From Lachnospiraceae bacterium (GTDB taxonomy: Bacteria; Bacillota; Clostridia; Lachnospirales; Lachnospiraceae): a DNA stretch of 54,899 nt. Numbering within the stretch: the first letter of the stretch is position 1; each line of letters begins with the position of its first letter. Positions 46,435-54,872 of the stretch are shown in pieces. Position numbers and translations under genes: made by a program. The DNA is taken from NCBI GenBank assembly GCA_017412055.1, contig JAFQOW010000034.1, forward strand, positions 1 through 54,899, in the 5' to 3' direction. The notes beneath the pieces are model-generated. The model did no database searches and was not told where the DNA came from. It was given only the letters and a program-made list of their open reading frames with translations.

Positions 46435-47589
46435 ATGCAAGGAGTATTATATTGGATAACAGGACTATCTGGAGCTGGTAAAACTACAATAGGAAATAAA
46501 CTATATTATGCATTAAAAGAAAAGTATGATAATACAGTATTATTAGATGGAGATGTATTAAAAGAAATTTTTTGTGACATTCCAGGATATTCTAATGATG
46601 AAAGGAGAGAACGTGCAAAAAAATATGCAAGATTGTGTAAAGCTCTTACAGATCAAGGCTTGATTGTGATATGTTGTACCATTGCTATGTTTGACGAGGT
46701 ACGTGATTGGAATAGAAAAAGCAATAAAGGATACGTAGAAGTTTTTCTGGATGTTCCAATGGATGTTATTCGTTCTAGAGACCAAAAAGGTATGTATTCC
46801 AGATATGAAAAAGGTGAGTTTTCAGAAGTGGCAGGATTGGATGTTGATATAGAATTTCCTAAGAATCCGGATATTACATTGAAGAATGATGGCTCAATTA
46901 GCGTATTAGATTGCGTAAAAACAATTATGGAATATCCAGTTTCGTTTTTAAGAGATTTTGATAGAGATACAGAATATTGGAATAATTATTATCATTCGAA
47001 GCCAGATATAGAACGCCCTTCTTTATTTGCTATTGAAGTTGCAAAAAATATACAAAATGGAAATTTGATTGAATTAGGATGTGGCAATGGAAGAGATAGT
47101 TTGTATTTTGCATCAAAGGGAATAAATGTTACAGCCATTGATGCATCGGATTATATTATTACTAGTTTAAAAGAAAAGTATGCGTCAGATGAAAAGTTGA
47201 CATTTATCTGCGATGATTTTTGTTGTACTAAGGCACTATTTATGGGTCAGTATGATTACTGTTATAGCCGCTTTTCTATTCATGCAATTACAGAAGAACA
47301 GCAAGAAGAGTTGATAAGTAATGTATATGAGGCGTTAAAAGAAGGTGGAAAATTTTTTATTGAGGTTAGAAGTGTAAATGATGAATTGTTTGGTAAAGGA
47401 GAAAAGATAGGAAGAAACGCATTTAAATATGATGGACATTATAGGAGGTTTATAGTAAAAGAAGAATTAGAAACTAGTCTTAGAAATAAAGGTTTTTTAG
47501 TGAGTTATTCAAAAGAAAAAAAAGGTTTTGCGCCATTTGGGGATGCTGACCCATTAGTTATTAGGATAATTGCGGTAAAAAGTGTATAA
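46435..47589 (+). CDS. APS-kinase-like domain fused to a SAM methyltransferase
   Basis: This 384-residue protein joins two enzymes. Residues 1-170 are an adenylylsulfate-kinase-like P-loop protein (YWITGLSGAGKTTIGNKL, LLDGDVLKEIF, ERRERAKKYARL). Residues about 190-384 are a class I methyltransferase with motif I LIELGCGNGRDS. Because a true APS kinase is present in CysN-CysC, this kinase may act on another substrate; CysC homologs are known to phosphorylate other nucleotide compounds in capsule pathways of Campylobacter. The methyltransferase half may cap a sugar or phosphate. An AGGAG site precedes the ATG at 46435. It sits between the broken and intact phosphatase-superfamily genes. Confidence 0.82.
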   Translation: MQGVLYWITGLSGAGKTTIGNKLYYALKEKYDNTVLLDGDVLKEIFCDIPGYSNDERRERAKKYARLCKALTDQGLIVICCTIAMFDEVRDWNRKSNKGYVEVFLDVPMDVIRSRDQKGMYSRYEKGEFSEVAGLDVDIEFPKNPDITLKNDGSISVLDCVKTIMEYPVSFLRDFDRDTEYWNNYYHSKPDIERPSLFAIEVAKNIQNGNLIELGCGNGRDSLYFASKGINVTAIDASDYIITSLKEKYASDEKLTFICDDFCCTKALFMGQYDYCYSRFSIHAITEEQQEELISNVYEALKEGGKFFIEVRSVNDELFGKGEKIGRNAFKYDGHYRRFIVKEELETSLRNKGFLVSYSKEKKGFAPFGDADPLVIRIIAVKSV

Positions 47590-47689
47590 AGTAAAGAAGT
47601 ATAAAATACGGGTAATTAAGACAATGACGTGAATACAAAGGAAATAGTGGAGTTAATGGTTTACATTATAGTGAAAGATGGGAGAAAAT

Positions 47690-49885
47690 ATGTTTGATAT
47701 AGATGAAGCATTAGATAAAATAATTTCTAAATATGGATTAGATGAGTATTATCCTCATTTTCAAAAGGCAAAAGAAAGTGAAAAATTATTAGAAACATAT
47801 ATAGGAGGTCATCGCATACGTAAAGAAAATATATTATTTCTTTGTAATGATCAGATGGAGGTTAATATTGTTACAGACATTGCACGAGGCGATGAATTAA
47901 TAGAAGCTGTTTTGTACAAGAAAATTAATCAGGATTTTCCATGGAATAAATATGTAAAGATTTATATTATGTCTTATGAAAAGTATAGTGAAATGTCAGC
48001 TTTTTTGAAAGAAAAAAAGGTTGGATTTGTGTGGATATATGATATTTTTAAAGAGAATAATTATGATTGGGATAGAGAATTTTATAAAAAACATTTAAAT
48101 AATTATTTAGAAAACTTTGTAGTATGGAATGACATTGGGTGGCGAAATTTAGTACAAATGGAATTGTATAATTGCCAGCAAAATTGTAAAAAAGTAAAAG
48201 ACGAAAGAATCAAGGATGAAGAATTAAAAAAATGTCTTTATTTGTCGTTGTATATGAGAAATTTTAAAAAGGCAAATTATTATTTTAGTAAACTAGAAAA
48301 GAAAGATGTAAGAATAAAAAACGCTAACAGAGAGATAAAAAAACTGTTGGAGGAAATAAAGAATAGAGTAAGACAAAATAGAGAAAAAAATATAGTTGTA
48401 TATTGGATGGATGCTGTATGTTATGAAGACAGTAAAGATATGCAGTATTTACAAAAGAAGATAAAGGAATCCGTTAATTTTGAAAATGCATTTACAACTA
48501 CACCATATACAACTTCAACAATGAAGAGTATGTTTCTAGGAAAATATTTGGTAGATGATAAAGCCTATAAAATAAATAAAATAGATGTAGATGATAGCAA
48601 AATATTAACGTTACTAAAGGAGCAAGGTTATAATATCCAATATATAAGTGGGTTAAGGAAAATGTTTCCTTATGAGTGCTGCACATCAAAAAGATTAGAA
48701 ATCTATGACGCTTGTTCAGTTGTTTTATGGGATTTATTAAATAATATGATTAATCAAAAAAATAAAACTTTTTATGTAGCGCATATATTATCAGAAGGAC
48801 ATTATCCATTTTTGAGTTCGCGTATGACAAGAAAAAGTTTATCGTTTAATGAGATGAGGTATATTCAGGGACTAAATGAAATAGATGAACAACTGGAGTT
48901 TTATGACCAATTTCTTAATGAAGAGACTTACTGCATATATATGAGTGACCATGGTGGAGCAAATTTTTCCACGAGATTCCATATTATATTTTCAGTATAT
49001 AATAAGTATTTAGAAAGCAAAGTTATTAAAGATATGTTTTCTATTATTGATTTTGGAAAGACTATAAATCAGATAATACAAATGTCTTATATAAATGAAA
49101 ATGAATTAAAAAGGGAGTATGTAAGAATACAAGATGTGGATTGGTATAATTCAGAAACCATCTGGAAAAGAATGATTAATAAGGTTACACCAAATATATC
49201 AATGATTGGATATAAGGGAGTAATTACTAGTAAAGAAATATATATAAGATTTCGTAATGACCATGAGTGGTATGCATTGCGTGACGGAGTAAAAGAAGAA
49301 CCTGCTTTGTGGAATAAAAAGACTTATTTAAATAATGAGATGAAAAGATTGCGTGAATTTGTAGGGGAATATCCGATTGATATTATTGATGATGAAAAAT
49401 TCAAGTATTCTAAGTACATGTATAAGTTGGTGGAAAAGTATGATAATTATGCAAGAGAATATAAGAAGAGGTATATGAAAATAATTTGCAAAGAATTAGA
49501 TAAGTATCCAACTAACAGTGTGGCGATTCGCATGGGGGGAGACCATTCAATGAACTTATATAATTTATTGAATGAAGAATATAAGGATAAAATATCATGT
49601 TTTATTGATAATAATAAAAAATGTATATGTAAAAAATATGGTAAACCTATAGTTACGTTAGATGAATTACCAAAAGGAAATATACAGGCAATTATTCTTT
49701 CGTCATATGACCATCTTAAAACGTTAAGGAAGGAAGTTAAACAGTATACTGAAAATATAGATGTGATAGATATATATGTGTTGTTAGAGAAAAATGGTAT
49801 ATATTGTACACAGAATTTTTATATGGATATTAAACTAAAGGATGAGGATTATGATGTAGGATTTCCATTTGAGGATTTTGAGTAA
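47690..49885 (+). CDS. Alkaline-phosphatase-superfamily transferase/hydrolase with C-terminal YGAG-type module
   Basis: This 731-residue protein has a middle domain (about residues 230-500) of the sulfatase and phosphoethanolamine-transferase superfamily: the metal-binding Asp in VVYWMDAV, a Thr-rich nucleophile site FTTTPYTTSTMKSMF, the His in EGHYPF, and IYMSDHG with a later FHIIF. The C-x-P-x-R motif of formylglycine sulfatases is absent, so a Thr nucleophile as in phosphotransferases is more likely. A Rossmann-like domain is suggested in the first 140 residues and a clear module at about 608-720 (NSVAIRMGGDHSMNL, then CFIDNNKK). The ATG at 47690 is chosen because it aligns with the start of the broken paralog. 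No signal or membrane segment is seen, so it acts in the cytoplasm. Confidence 0.7.
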   Translation: MFDIDEALDKIISKYGLDEYYPHFQKAKESEKLLETYIGGHRIRKENILFLCNDQMEVNIVTDIARGDELIEAVLYKKINQDFPWNKYVKIYIMSYEKYSEMSAFLKEKKVGFVWIYDIFKENNYDWDREFYKKHLNNYLENFVVWNDIGWRNLVQMELYNCQQNCKKVKDERIKDEELKKCLYLSLYMRNFKKANYYFSKLEKKDVRIKNANREIKKLLEEIKNRVRQNREKNIVVYWMDAVCYEDSKDMQYLQKKIKESVNFENAFTTTPYTTSTMKSMFLGKYLVDDKAYKINKIDVDDSKILTLLKEQGYNIQYISGLRKMFPYECCTSKRLEIYDACSVVLWDLLNNMINQKNKTFYVAHILSEGHYPFLSSRMTRKSLSFNEMRYIQGLNEIDEQLEFYDQFLNEETYCIYMSDHGGANFSTRFHIIFSVYNKYLESKVIKDMFSIIDFGKTINQIIQMSYINENELKREYVRIQDVDWYNSETIWKRMINKVTPNISMIGYKGVITSKEIYIRFRNDHEWYALRDGVKEEPALWNKKTYLNNEMKRLREFVGEYPIDIIDDEKFKYSKYMYKLVEKYDNYAREYKKRYMKIICKELDKYPTNSVAIRMGGDHSMNLYNLLNEEYKDKISCFIDNNKKCICKKYGKPIVTLDELPKGNIQAIILSSYDHLKTLRKEVKQYTENIDVIDIYVLLEKNGIYCTQNFYMDIKLKDEDYDVGFPFEDFE

Positions 49886-49974
49886 ATATTCTATAGTAAG
49901 GTATATTTGGATTGTATAAATTGTAGTTATTTTTGGTAAAAGTATGAAAATGATATTATACATAGGGTGAAAGC

Positions 49975-51000
49975 ATGGATGTTCAAACAAGTTTAAAAAA
50001 AGAAATAATAACATATTTAGTTACTGGTGCGACAGGATATATCGGTCTGAATACGATAAAAATGTTACACAAGAATGAAAAATATACTCAAGAAAATATT
50101 AATATTATTCTTCATTGTCGTAATAGAGCAAAATATGAATCTATGTATGGGGATATGGAAAATGATAAAATATTTCCTATATTTTGCGATATATCAGATA
50201 TAAAGGAAACTATTGAGAAACGTAAACAGGTAGGTTGTTGTGAGAAAATAGATTACATCATACACTGCGCATCTAATACTATGTCTTCATATATGATCTC
50301 AAATCCAGTGGAAACTATAGATGGCATAGTTGAAGGGACAAAAAGTGTTCTTGAGTTAGCTAAAGAGCTGAACATAAAAGGCATGGTATATTTATCTTCT
50401 ATGGAAGTTTATGGTGATATTTTATGCACGCCAGGTAACCGCGCAACAGAAGATATGCTAGGATACATAGATATATTAAAACCACGAAGCTCGTATCCAT
50501 TAGGCAAGCGTATGGCAGAAGGATATTGCGCAGCATATGCCAATGAATATGGAGTACCTGTAAAAATAGCTAGATTAGCCCAAACCTTTGGAAAAGGAAT
50601 CTTGCCTAATGAAAATCGTTCCTTTGCACAGTTTGTACGTGCGGCAGCAGAAGGAAGAGATATTGTATTAAAGACAGAGGGCAAGTCAATTGGCAATAGT
50701 GTGTCTATAGAGGATGCTATTGATGCTATTTTCTTCTTATTAGAAAATGGTGAAAATGGACAGGCATATAATGTAGTTAATGAGAGAAATACTATGTCCA
50801 TAAAAGATATGGCAGAATTGGTGGCTCGCATTATAGGGGAAGATAAAGTGAAAGTTGTTTTTGATATTGAAGATAAATCAAAAACAGGTTATGCTGCAGA
50901 TACTTATCTTTATATGTCAGGAGAGAAGATGAGAAGACTTGGATGGGAAGCGAAAAAGGGTATTGAAGATATGTTTGTTGATGTATATAATTCAATTTAA
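49975..51000 (+). CDS. NAD-dependent epimerase/dehydratase
   Basis: The 341-residue protein is an extended short-chain dehydrogenase: the dinucleotide loop TYLVTGATGYIGLNT is at residues 13-27, HCASNTMSSYMI marks the active-site side, and the catalytic Tyr and Lys are in SYPLGKR. Such enzymes convert nucleotide sugars by epimerisation or 4,6-dehydration. It would supply a sugar donor for the glycosyltransferases here, but which one cannot be read. It ends in a strong terminator, so it is the last gene of the main island operon. Its base composition is intermediate. Confidence 0.87.
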   Translation: MDVQTSLKKEIITYLVTGATGYIGLNTIKMLHKNEKYTQENINIILHCRNRAKYESMYGDMENDKIFPIFCDISDIKETIEKRKQVGCCEKIDYIIHCASNTMSSYMISNPVETIDGIVEGTKSVLELAKELNIKGMVYLSSMEVYGDILCTPGNRATEDMLGYIDILKPRSSYPLGKRMAEGYCAAYANEYGVPVKIARLAQTFGKGILPNENRSFAQFVRAAAEGRDIVLKTEGKSIGNSVSIEDAIDAIFFLLENGENGQAYNVVNERNTMSIKDMAELVARIIGEDKVKVVFDIEDKSKTGYAADTYLYMSGEKMRRLGWEAKKGIEDMFVDVYNSI

Positions 51001-51010
51001 TTTCATTGAA

Positions 51011-51062
51011 AAACCATAGAAATTATGCTATTATTCAAGTAGCATAATTTCTATGGTTTATT
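51011..51062 (+). terminator. 20-bp hairpin terminator after the epimerase gene
   Basis: Positions 51011-51030 are perfectly complementary to 51040-51059, with a 9-base loop. The stem begins with AAA and ends with TTT, followed by ATTT. It is the strongest stop signal in the second half of the island. Confidence 0.8.
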
Positions 51063-51229
51063 TGTGGAAAGTTCTAAATTTATTTGTGTATTTATTTTAA
51101 GAAAGAAATCTATGCTATATTTCAATCAAATGAAAAAGCAGAAGATTTCTGTTTTTATATTTAATAACTTGTAGTAATATCAAAGTATGAAGGTATAATA
51201 TTTGTATAAAGAAGTAGGAGATGTTATAT

Positions 51230-52696
51230 ATGGACTTGGTGAAAATCGTAAAAGAATTAATTTCATATCCTACGGAAGCAAATTGGTTTGAATTTAAAGA
51301 AAACTGGTATGAGCCGTATGGGATAGGAGAATATATATCGTCATTATCTAATGCTGCTGCACTAGAAGGTGAAGAGTATGGATATTTGGTATGGGGGGTG
51401 AATGATAAAAGCCATAAGATAGTAGGTACAACATTTGATTATAGGGTTGATGTAAAAAATGAACCTTTGGAGCATTATCTTGCAAGACAGGTTATGCCAG
51501 ATAATAATTTCTTTTTTCAGGAAGTGATTATAGATGGGAAAAGAGTGGTTGTTATGGTAGTGCCAGCAGCTTCAAAGATACCAACAGGATTTGATGGGAA
51601 TAGGTATTTAAGAATTGGCTCGAGTAAGGTAAATTTAAATAAATATCCAGAACGAGAGTCAAATTTATTTTATGTGTTAAGAGTAGGTTTGCCAACAATA
51701 TGCAACACGGAATCTGAGTATCAGGATTTAACATTTGATAAGTTATTTGTTTATTATGCAGCTAAGGGTGTTGCGTTAAATAAAAGAAATTTTAAGAAAA
51801 ACCTTGGATTGTTGACTGAAAGTGGAAAATACAACCTGTTGGCACAATTAATTTCAGATGACAGTCATATTCCGATTCGTTTTGCCATATTTAAAGGTAC
51901 AGATAAAGCTTCGGTGATGTATTCTGTAAGAGAATTTGGTAATACTTGTCTTTTGTTTTCGCTAGATAAGGTATTGGAATATGGAGAAGTTCTAAATGTT
52001 CCGCAGGCGGATGAACGTGGCCGTAAGGTTGAACGTAAGGAAGTACCATTATTTGATGAAGAGGCATTTAGAGAAGCTATTATAAATGCTTTTGTTCATA
52101 ATCAGTGGACTACTGGAAATGCTCCTATGATTACTGTATTTAGTGATAGAATAGAAATATTATCTCGCGGTAAGATGCCACCAGGACAGACAGTTGAAGG
52201 ATTTTATGCAGGAGAATCAGTACCTGTAAATCAAAAACTTTCGGATATGTTTTTGCAATTGCATATAAGTGAGCGAACTGGACGTGGTGTGCCAAAGATT
52301 ACTGAGGTGTACGGAAAGGAAATTTACGAATTTAGGGAGAATTCCATAGTGGTTTCGATACCGTTTACTAGGGTAGAGAATGATGTTAATACCCCAGTAG
52401 GTACGAAAATGACCCTAGATGAAGAAAAAATAACCCCAGATAAAGACGATATGACCCCAGATGAAGAAATGATAACTTTGGATAATGATAAAATTAGACG
52501 AAAAAATTCTTCAAAATATATTTTGGAGTATTGTGTTAAACCGAGAAATATATTAGAAATTGCTGAAATGCTTGGACTTAAAGAAAAAAAATCTGCGCGA
52601 AGGCATATAAGACCACTTGTGGAACAGGGAAGATTAGCAATGACAATTCCTGATAAGCCAAATAGCAAGAATCAAAAATATATTACAATAAAATAA
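51230..52696 (+). CDS. AlbA_2-domain ATP-binding regulator (Schlafen-like)
   Basis: The 488-residue protein has an N-terminal AlbA_2 domain (about residues 1-140; NWFEFKENWYEPYGIGEYIS and YLRIGSSKVNL), then a GHKL-type ATPase region near 270-370 (FREAIINAFVHNQWTTGNAP, DRIEILSRGKMPPGQT, ERTGRGVPKI), a repeat linker and a C-terminal winged helix. This layout is common in putative transcription regulators of Firmicutes. The TAGGAG site is placed for the ATG at 51230, not for the one at 51221. It has its own transcript after the terminator at 51011. It may regulate the island, but no target is visible. Confidence 0.8.
   Translation: MDLVKIVKELISYPTEANWFEFKENWYEPYGIGEYISSLSNAAALEGEEYGYLVWGVNDKSHKIVGTTFDYRVDVKNEPLEHYLARQVMPDNNFFFQEVIIDGKRVVVMVVPAASKIPTGFDGNRYLRIGSSKVNLNKYPERESNLFYVLRVGLPTICNTESEYQDLTFDKLFVYYAAKGVALNKRNFKKNLGLLTESGKYNLLAQLISDDSHIPIRFAIFKGTDKASVMYSVREFGNTCLLFSLDKVLEYGEVLNVPQADERGRKVERKEVPLFDEEAFREAIINAFVHNQWTTGNAPMITVFSDRIEILSRGKMPPGQTVEGFYAGESVPVNQKLSDMFLQLHISERTGRGVPKITEVYGKEIYEFRENSIVVSIPFTRVENDVNTPVGTKMTLDEEKITPDKDDMTPDEEMITLDNDKIRRKNSSKYILEYCVKPRNILEIAEMLGLKEKKSARRHIRPLVEQGRLAMTIPDKPNSKNQKYITIK
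52388..52492 (+). repeat. Five 21-base tandem repeats in the AlbA_2 gene
   Basis: Five in-frame 21-base units start at 52388, 52409, 52430, 52451 and 52472. They encode NTPVGTK, MTLDEEK, ITPDKDD, MTPDEEM and ITLDNDK. The array forms an acidic linker between the ATPase and the winged helix and could vary in copy number. Confidence 0.8.
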
Positions 52697-52747
52697 TAAT
52701 AGAGATATTATACGAGAAGTATATGTTATATCGAAATGGAGAACGTA

Positions 52748-54691
52748 ATGAATACTAAAAAGTACAAATTAACAATTTCATTATTAGCATCAAACAGAAA
52801 GGATACATTGCCAAAGACTTTAGAATCTCTAAAGCCTATTCTTGATAATGTGTCAAGTGAGCTTATTGTAGTTGATACAGGTTGTGACGAGGATTTATTA
52901 GAAATCGTGCGCCAGTATACAGATAAAATCGAGAAGTTTGAGTGGTGCAAAGACTTTGCCAAGGCCCGTAATGTGGGAATAAATAAAGCTCAAGGTGATT
53001 GGTTTATGTTTATCGATGACGATGAATGGTTTGAAGATGTCACTGAGTTTATCGAATTTTTTAATAGTGATGAGATGATGAAGTATAATTATGGAAAATA
53101 CTTAGTAAGAAATTATGACAATATGGAAGGAACATCTTGGTCTGATTCTATTGCAGGTAGAATGTTTAGATTATTTGAGGGTACTAAATTTATAGATGCT
53201 GTTCACGAACGTCCGGTTAATATAGCTGGTCCAACAAAGGAGTTTGTTTCTTATGCTCATCATTATGGTTATGTATATAAGACAGAGGAGGATAAAAGAG
53301 CTCATGTAAAGAGAAATACAGAGCTTTTACTAGAACAGATAAAAAATGAACCAGCACAAGCAAGACATTATTGCCATCTTACGCAGGAATATAATAATAT
53401 AAAGGAATATCAGAAATCTTTGGAATATGCATTGGAGGGAATCAATAATGCAGATATGTCCATACGAGATAATATTAAAGATGTACCAGGTCTATACGGA
53501 AATGTTATTTGGGTGATGATAAATCAGTTTAGGTTTGAAGAAGTGATAGATAAATCTCAAGAATATTTAACAAGTCCTTATATAAACGAGATGGGAAAGC
53601 TAGCTTTATTTGGATTCTGTGCTACTGCTTCATATAAACTGGAAAGATATAGAGACAGTATAGAGTATGCAGAAAATTTTTTTGAAATGGTAGATTATTT
53701 TGACAAGAATCCTAAATATGTATATGAACAAGATGCCACGTTAATCTCTATTTGTCTATTACCAGAAAATATTGAAAGGATAACAGGTATAGCCTTTGCA
53801 GCGGGCATAATGCTAGAAGATATTAATAAGGTAGAAAAATATGCAAGACTTATGGATAATGGACCTAGAGCATTAGTGGATGCAGAAAAGTGTATGAAGA
53901 TTCTTGCTAGGTTAGTTATGAATTTGTTGGGATATAAGAAAGAATTTATAAATATACTAAATAAAGTGGCTTTAAATAGAATATATTTTTCTATATGTAT
54001 AAGTACGATTGAAGAAGAAAAACAGAAAAATATGCAAGGATTCTTGTATGCAGCAGATATATTGGACGAAGTGGATTCTGATAATAGCTACATATTATAC
54101 ATGAAGATTATTAGCAATAGGGATACTGATGTTAAGATGTTAGAAGAATTGTATGATAAAGCAATTTCTAGTATTAATGATATCATTAATTTAGATCATA
54201 TTTTTTGGACAATTGCTATTCAAAGAAAGATAGATATAGGCAAGATGATAGTTAAAAAACCTATGAATAGATGGATAGAAACTATAGACGAATGGGCTGT
54301 CAGGGCTAAACTCAAAGAAATAGTAGAAAAAACACAGGATTTATCAGTTGTGGTTAATGCTGATAGTATGCATATGAAATATTTTAATATGATGATTGCA
54401 GAAGCTTTTTTTATTAGAAAGAAGCTGGAAGGAATATCTTTTGAAGAACTAAGGATGGATGTTATTAGATATGCAGATGCCGTAAAAAGATTTTATGCAG
54501 TGATATATAGAACGGAAATTTTTAAAGAGTGTTTTACTATACTACCATCAAGATGTCAAGTGGCTATAATTTTAGAACAGGTTATAAATGAAGGGGGAGA
54601 TAAATTGGATGGAAGATTAGATTATTGTGTAGAACTTTTGCCGAATGTTGCGAGAATTGTGAAAAAAATCAAGGAATTTGCGGCGAATTAG
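52748..54691 (+). CDS. GT2 glycosyltransferase with TPR-like helical repeats
   Basis: This 647-residue protein has an N-terminal GT2 domain (LTISLLASNRKDTLPKTLES, IVVDTGCDEDL, and the metal site IDDDEW near residue 88) and a long helical region after residue 190 with TPR-like features (ARHYCHLTQEYNNIKEYQKS, ALFGFCATASYKLERY). Proteins with this GT-TPR layout often act on protein acceptors, and flagellin is a known acceptor type for GT2-TPR enzymes in Firmicutes. The ATG at 52748 has GGAG just upstream; another ATG is at 52736. It has no YGAG module. Confidence 0.8.
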   Translation: MNTKKYKLTISLLASNRKDTLPKTLESLKPILDNVSSELIVVDTGCDEDLLEIVRQYTDKIEKFEWCKDFAKARNVGINKAQGDWFMFIDDDEWFEDVTEFIEFFNSDEMMKYNYGKYLVRNYDNMEGTSWSDSIAGRMFRLFEGTKFIDAVHERPVNIAGPTKEFVSYAHHYGYVYKTEEDKRAHVKRNTELLLEQIKNEPAQARHYCHLTQEYNNIKEYQKSLEYALEGINNADMSIRDNIKDVPGLYGNVIWVMINQFRFEEVIDKSQEYLTSPYINEMGKLALFGFCATASYKLERYRDSIEYAENFFEMVDYFDKNPKYVYEQDATLISICLLPENIERITGIAFAAGIMLEDINKVEKYARLMDNGPRALVDAEKCMKILARLVMNLLGYKKEFINILNKVALNRIYFSICISTIEEEKQKNMQGFLYAADILDEVDSDNSYILYMKIISNRDTDVKMLEELYDKAISSINDIINLDHIFWTIAIQRKIDIGKMIVKKPMNRWIETIDEWAVRAKLKEIVEKTQDLSVVVNADSMHMKYFNMMIAEAFFIRKKLEGISFEELRMDVIRYADAVKRFYAVIYRTEIFKECFTILPSRCQVAIILEQVINEGGDKLDGRLDYCVELLPNVARIVKKIKEFAAN

Positions 54692-54804
54692 TGGTATTCG
54701 TAATATATTATTATTATTAAATAAAATTTATGGAATAAATTTTGAGGATAAATTTTGGAAGCTAGCGTAAAATTTTATTCGGAAAATTAAATAAAGACAT
54801 AGAA

Positions 54805-54872
54805 AGAGGACACCCCTTTGTGATAAAGTGTTTAGCGACCAAACCAAATACTAACAAAGGAAGGTGTCCTCT
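54805..54872 (+). promoter_or_regulatory. Hairpin covering the ribosome site of a partial gene
   Basis: AGAGGACACC (54805-54814) pairs with GGTGTCCTCT (54863-54872), and CCTTTGT (54815-54821) with ACAAAGG (54854-54860), leaving a 2-base bulge. The right arm contains AAGGAAGG, the ribosome site of the ATG at 54873. The hairpin would block translation if it formed in the RNA. Confidence 0.7.

Noticed and set aside
47690-49885. Classical formylglycine sulfatase
   Set aside because: The C-x-P-x-R maturation motif is missing; a Thr-rich site is in its place.
49954-49959. Extended -10 box TGATATTAT upstream of the epimerase gene
   Set aside because: A transcript starting there would begin at or after the ribosome site, leaving no usable leader.
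51230-52696. Stand-alone anti-phage defence gene
   Set aside because: AlbA_2 domains occur in defence proteins, but no defence partner is present and the winged helix fits a regulator better.
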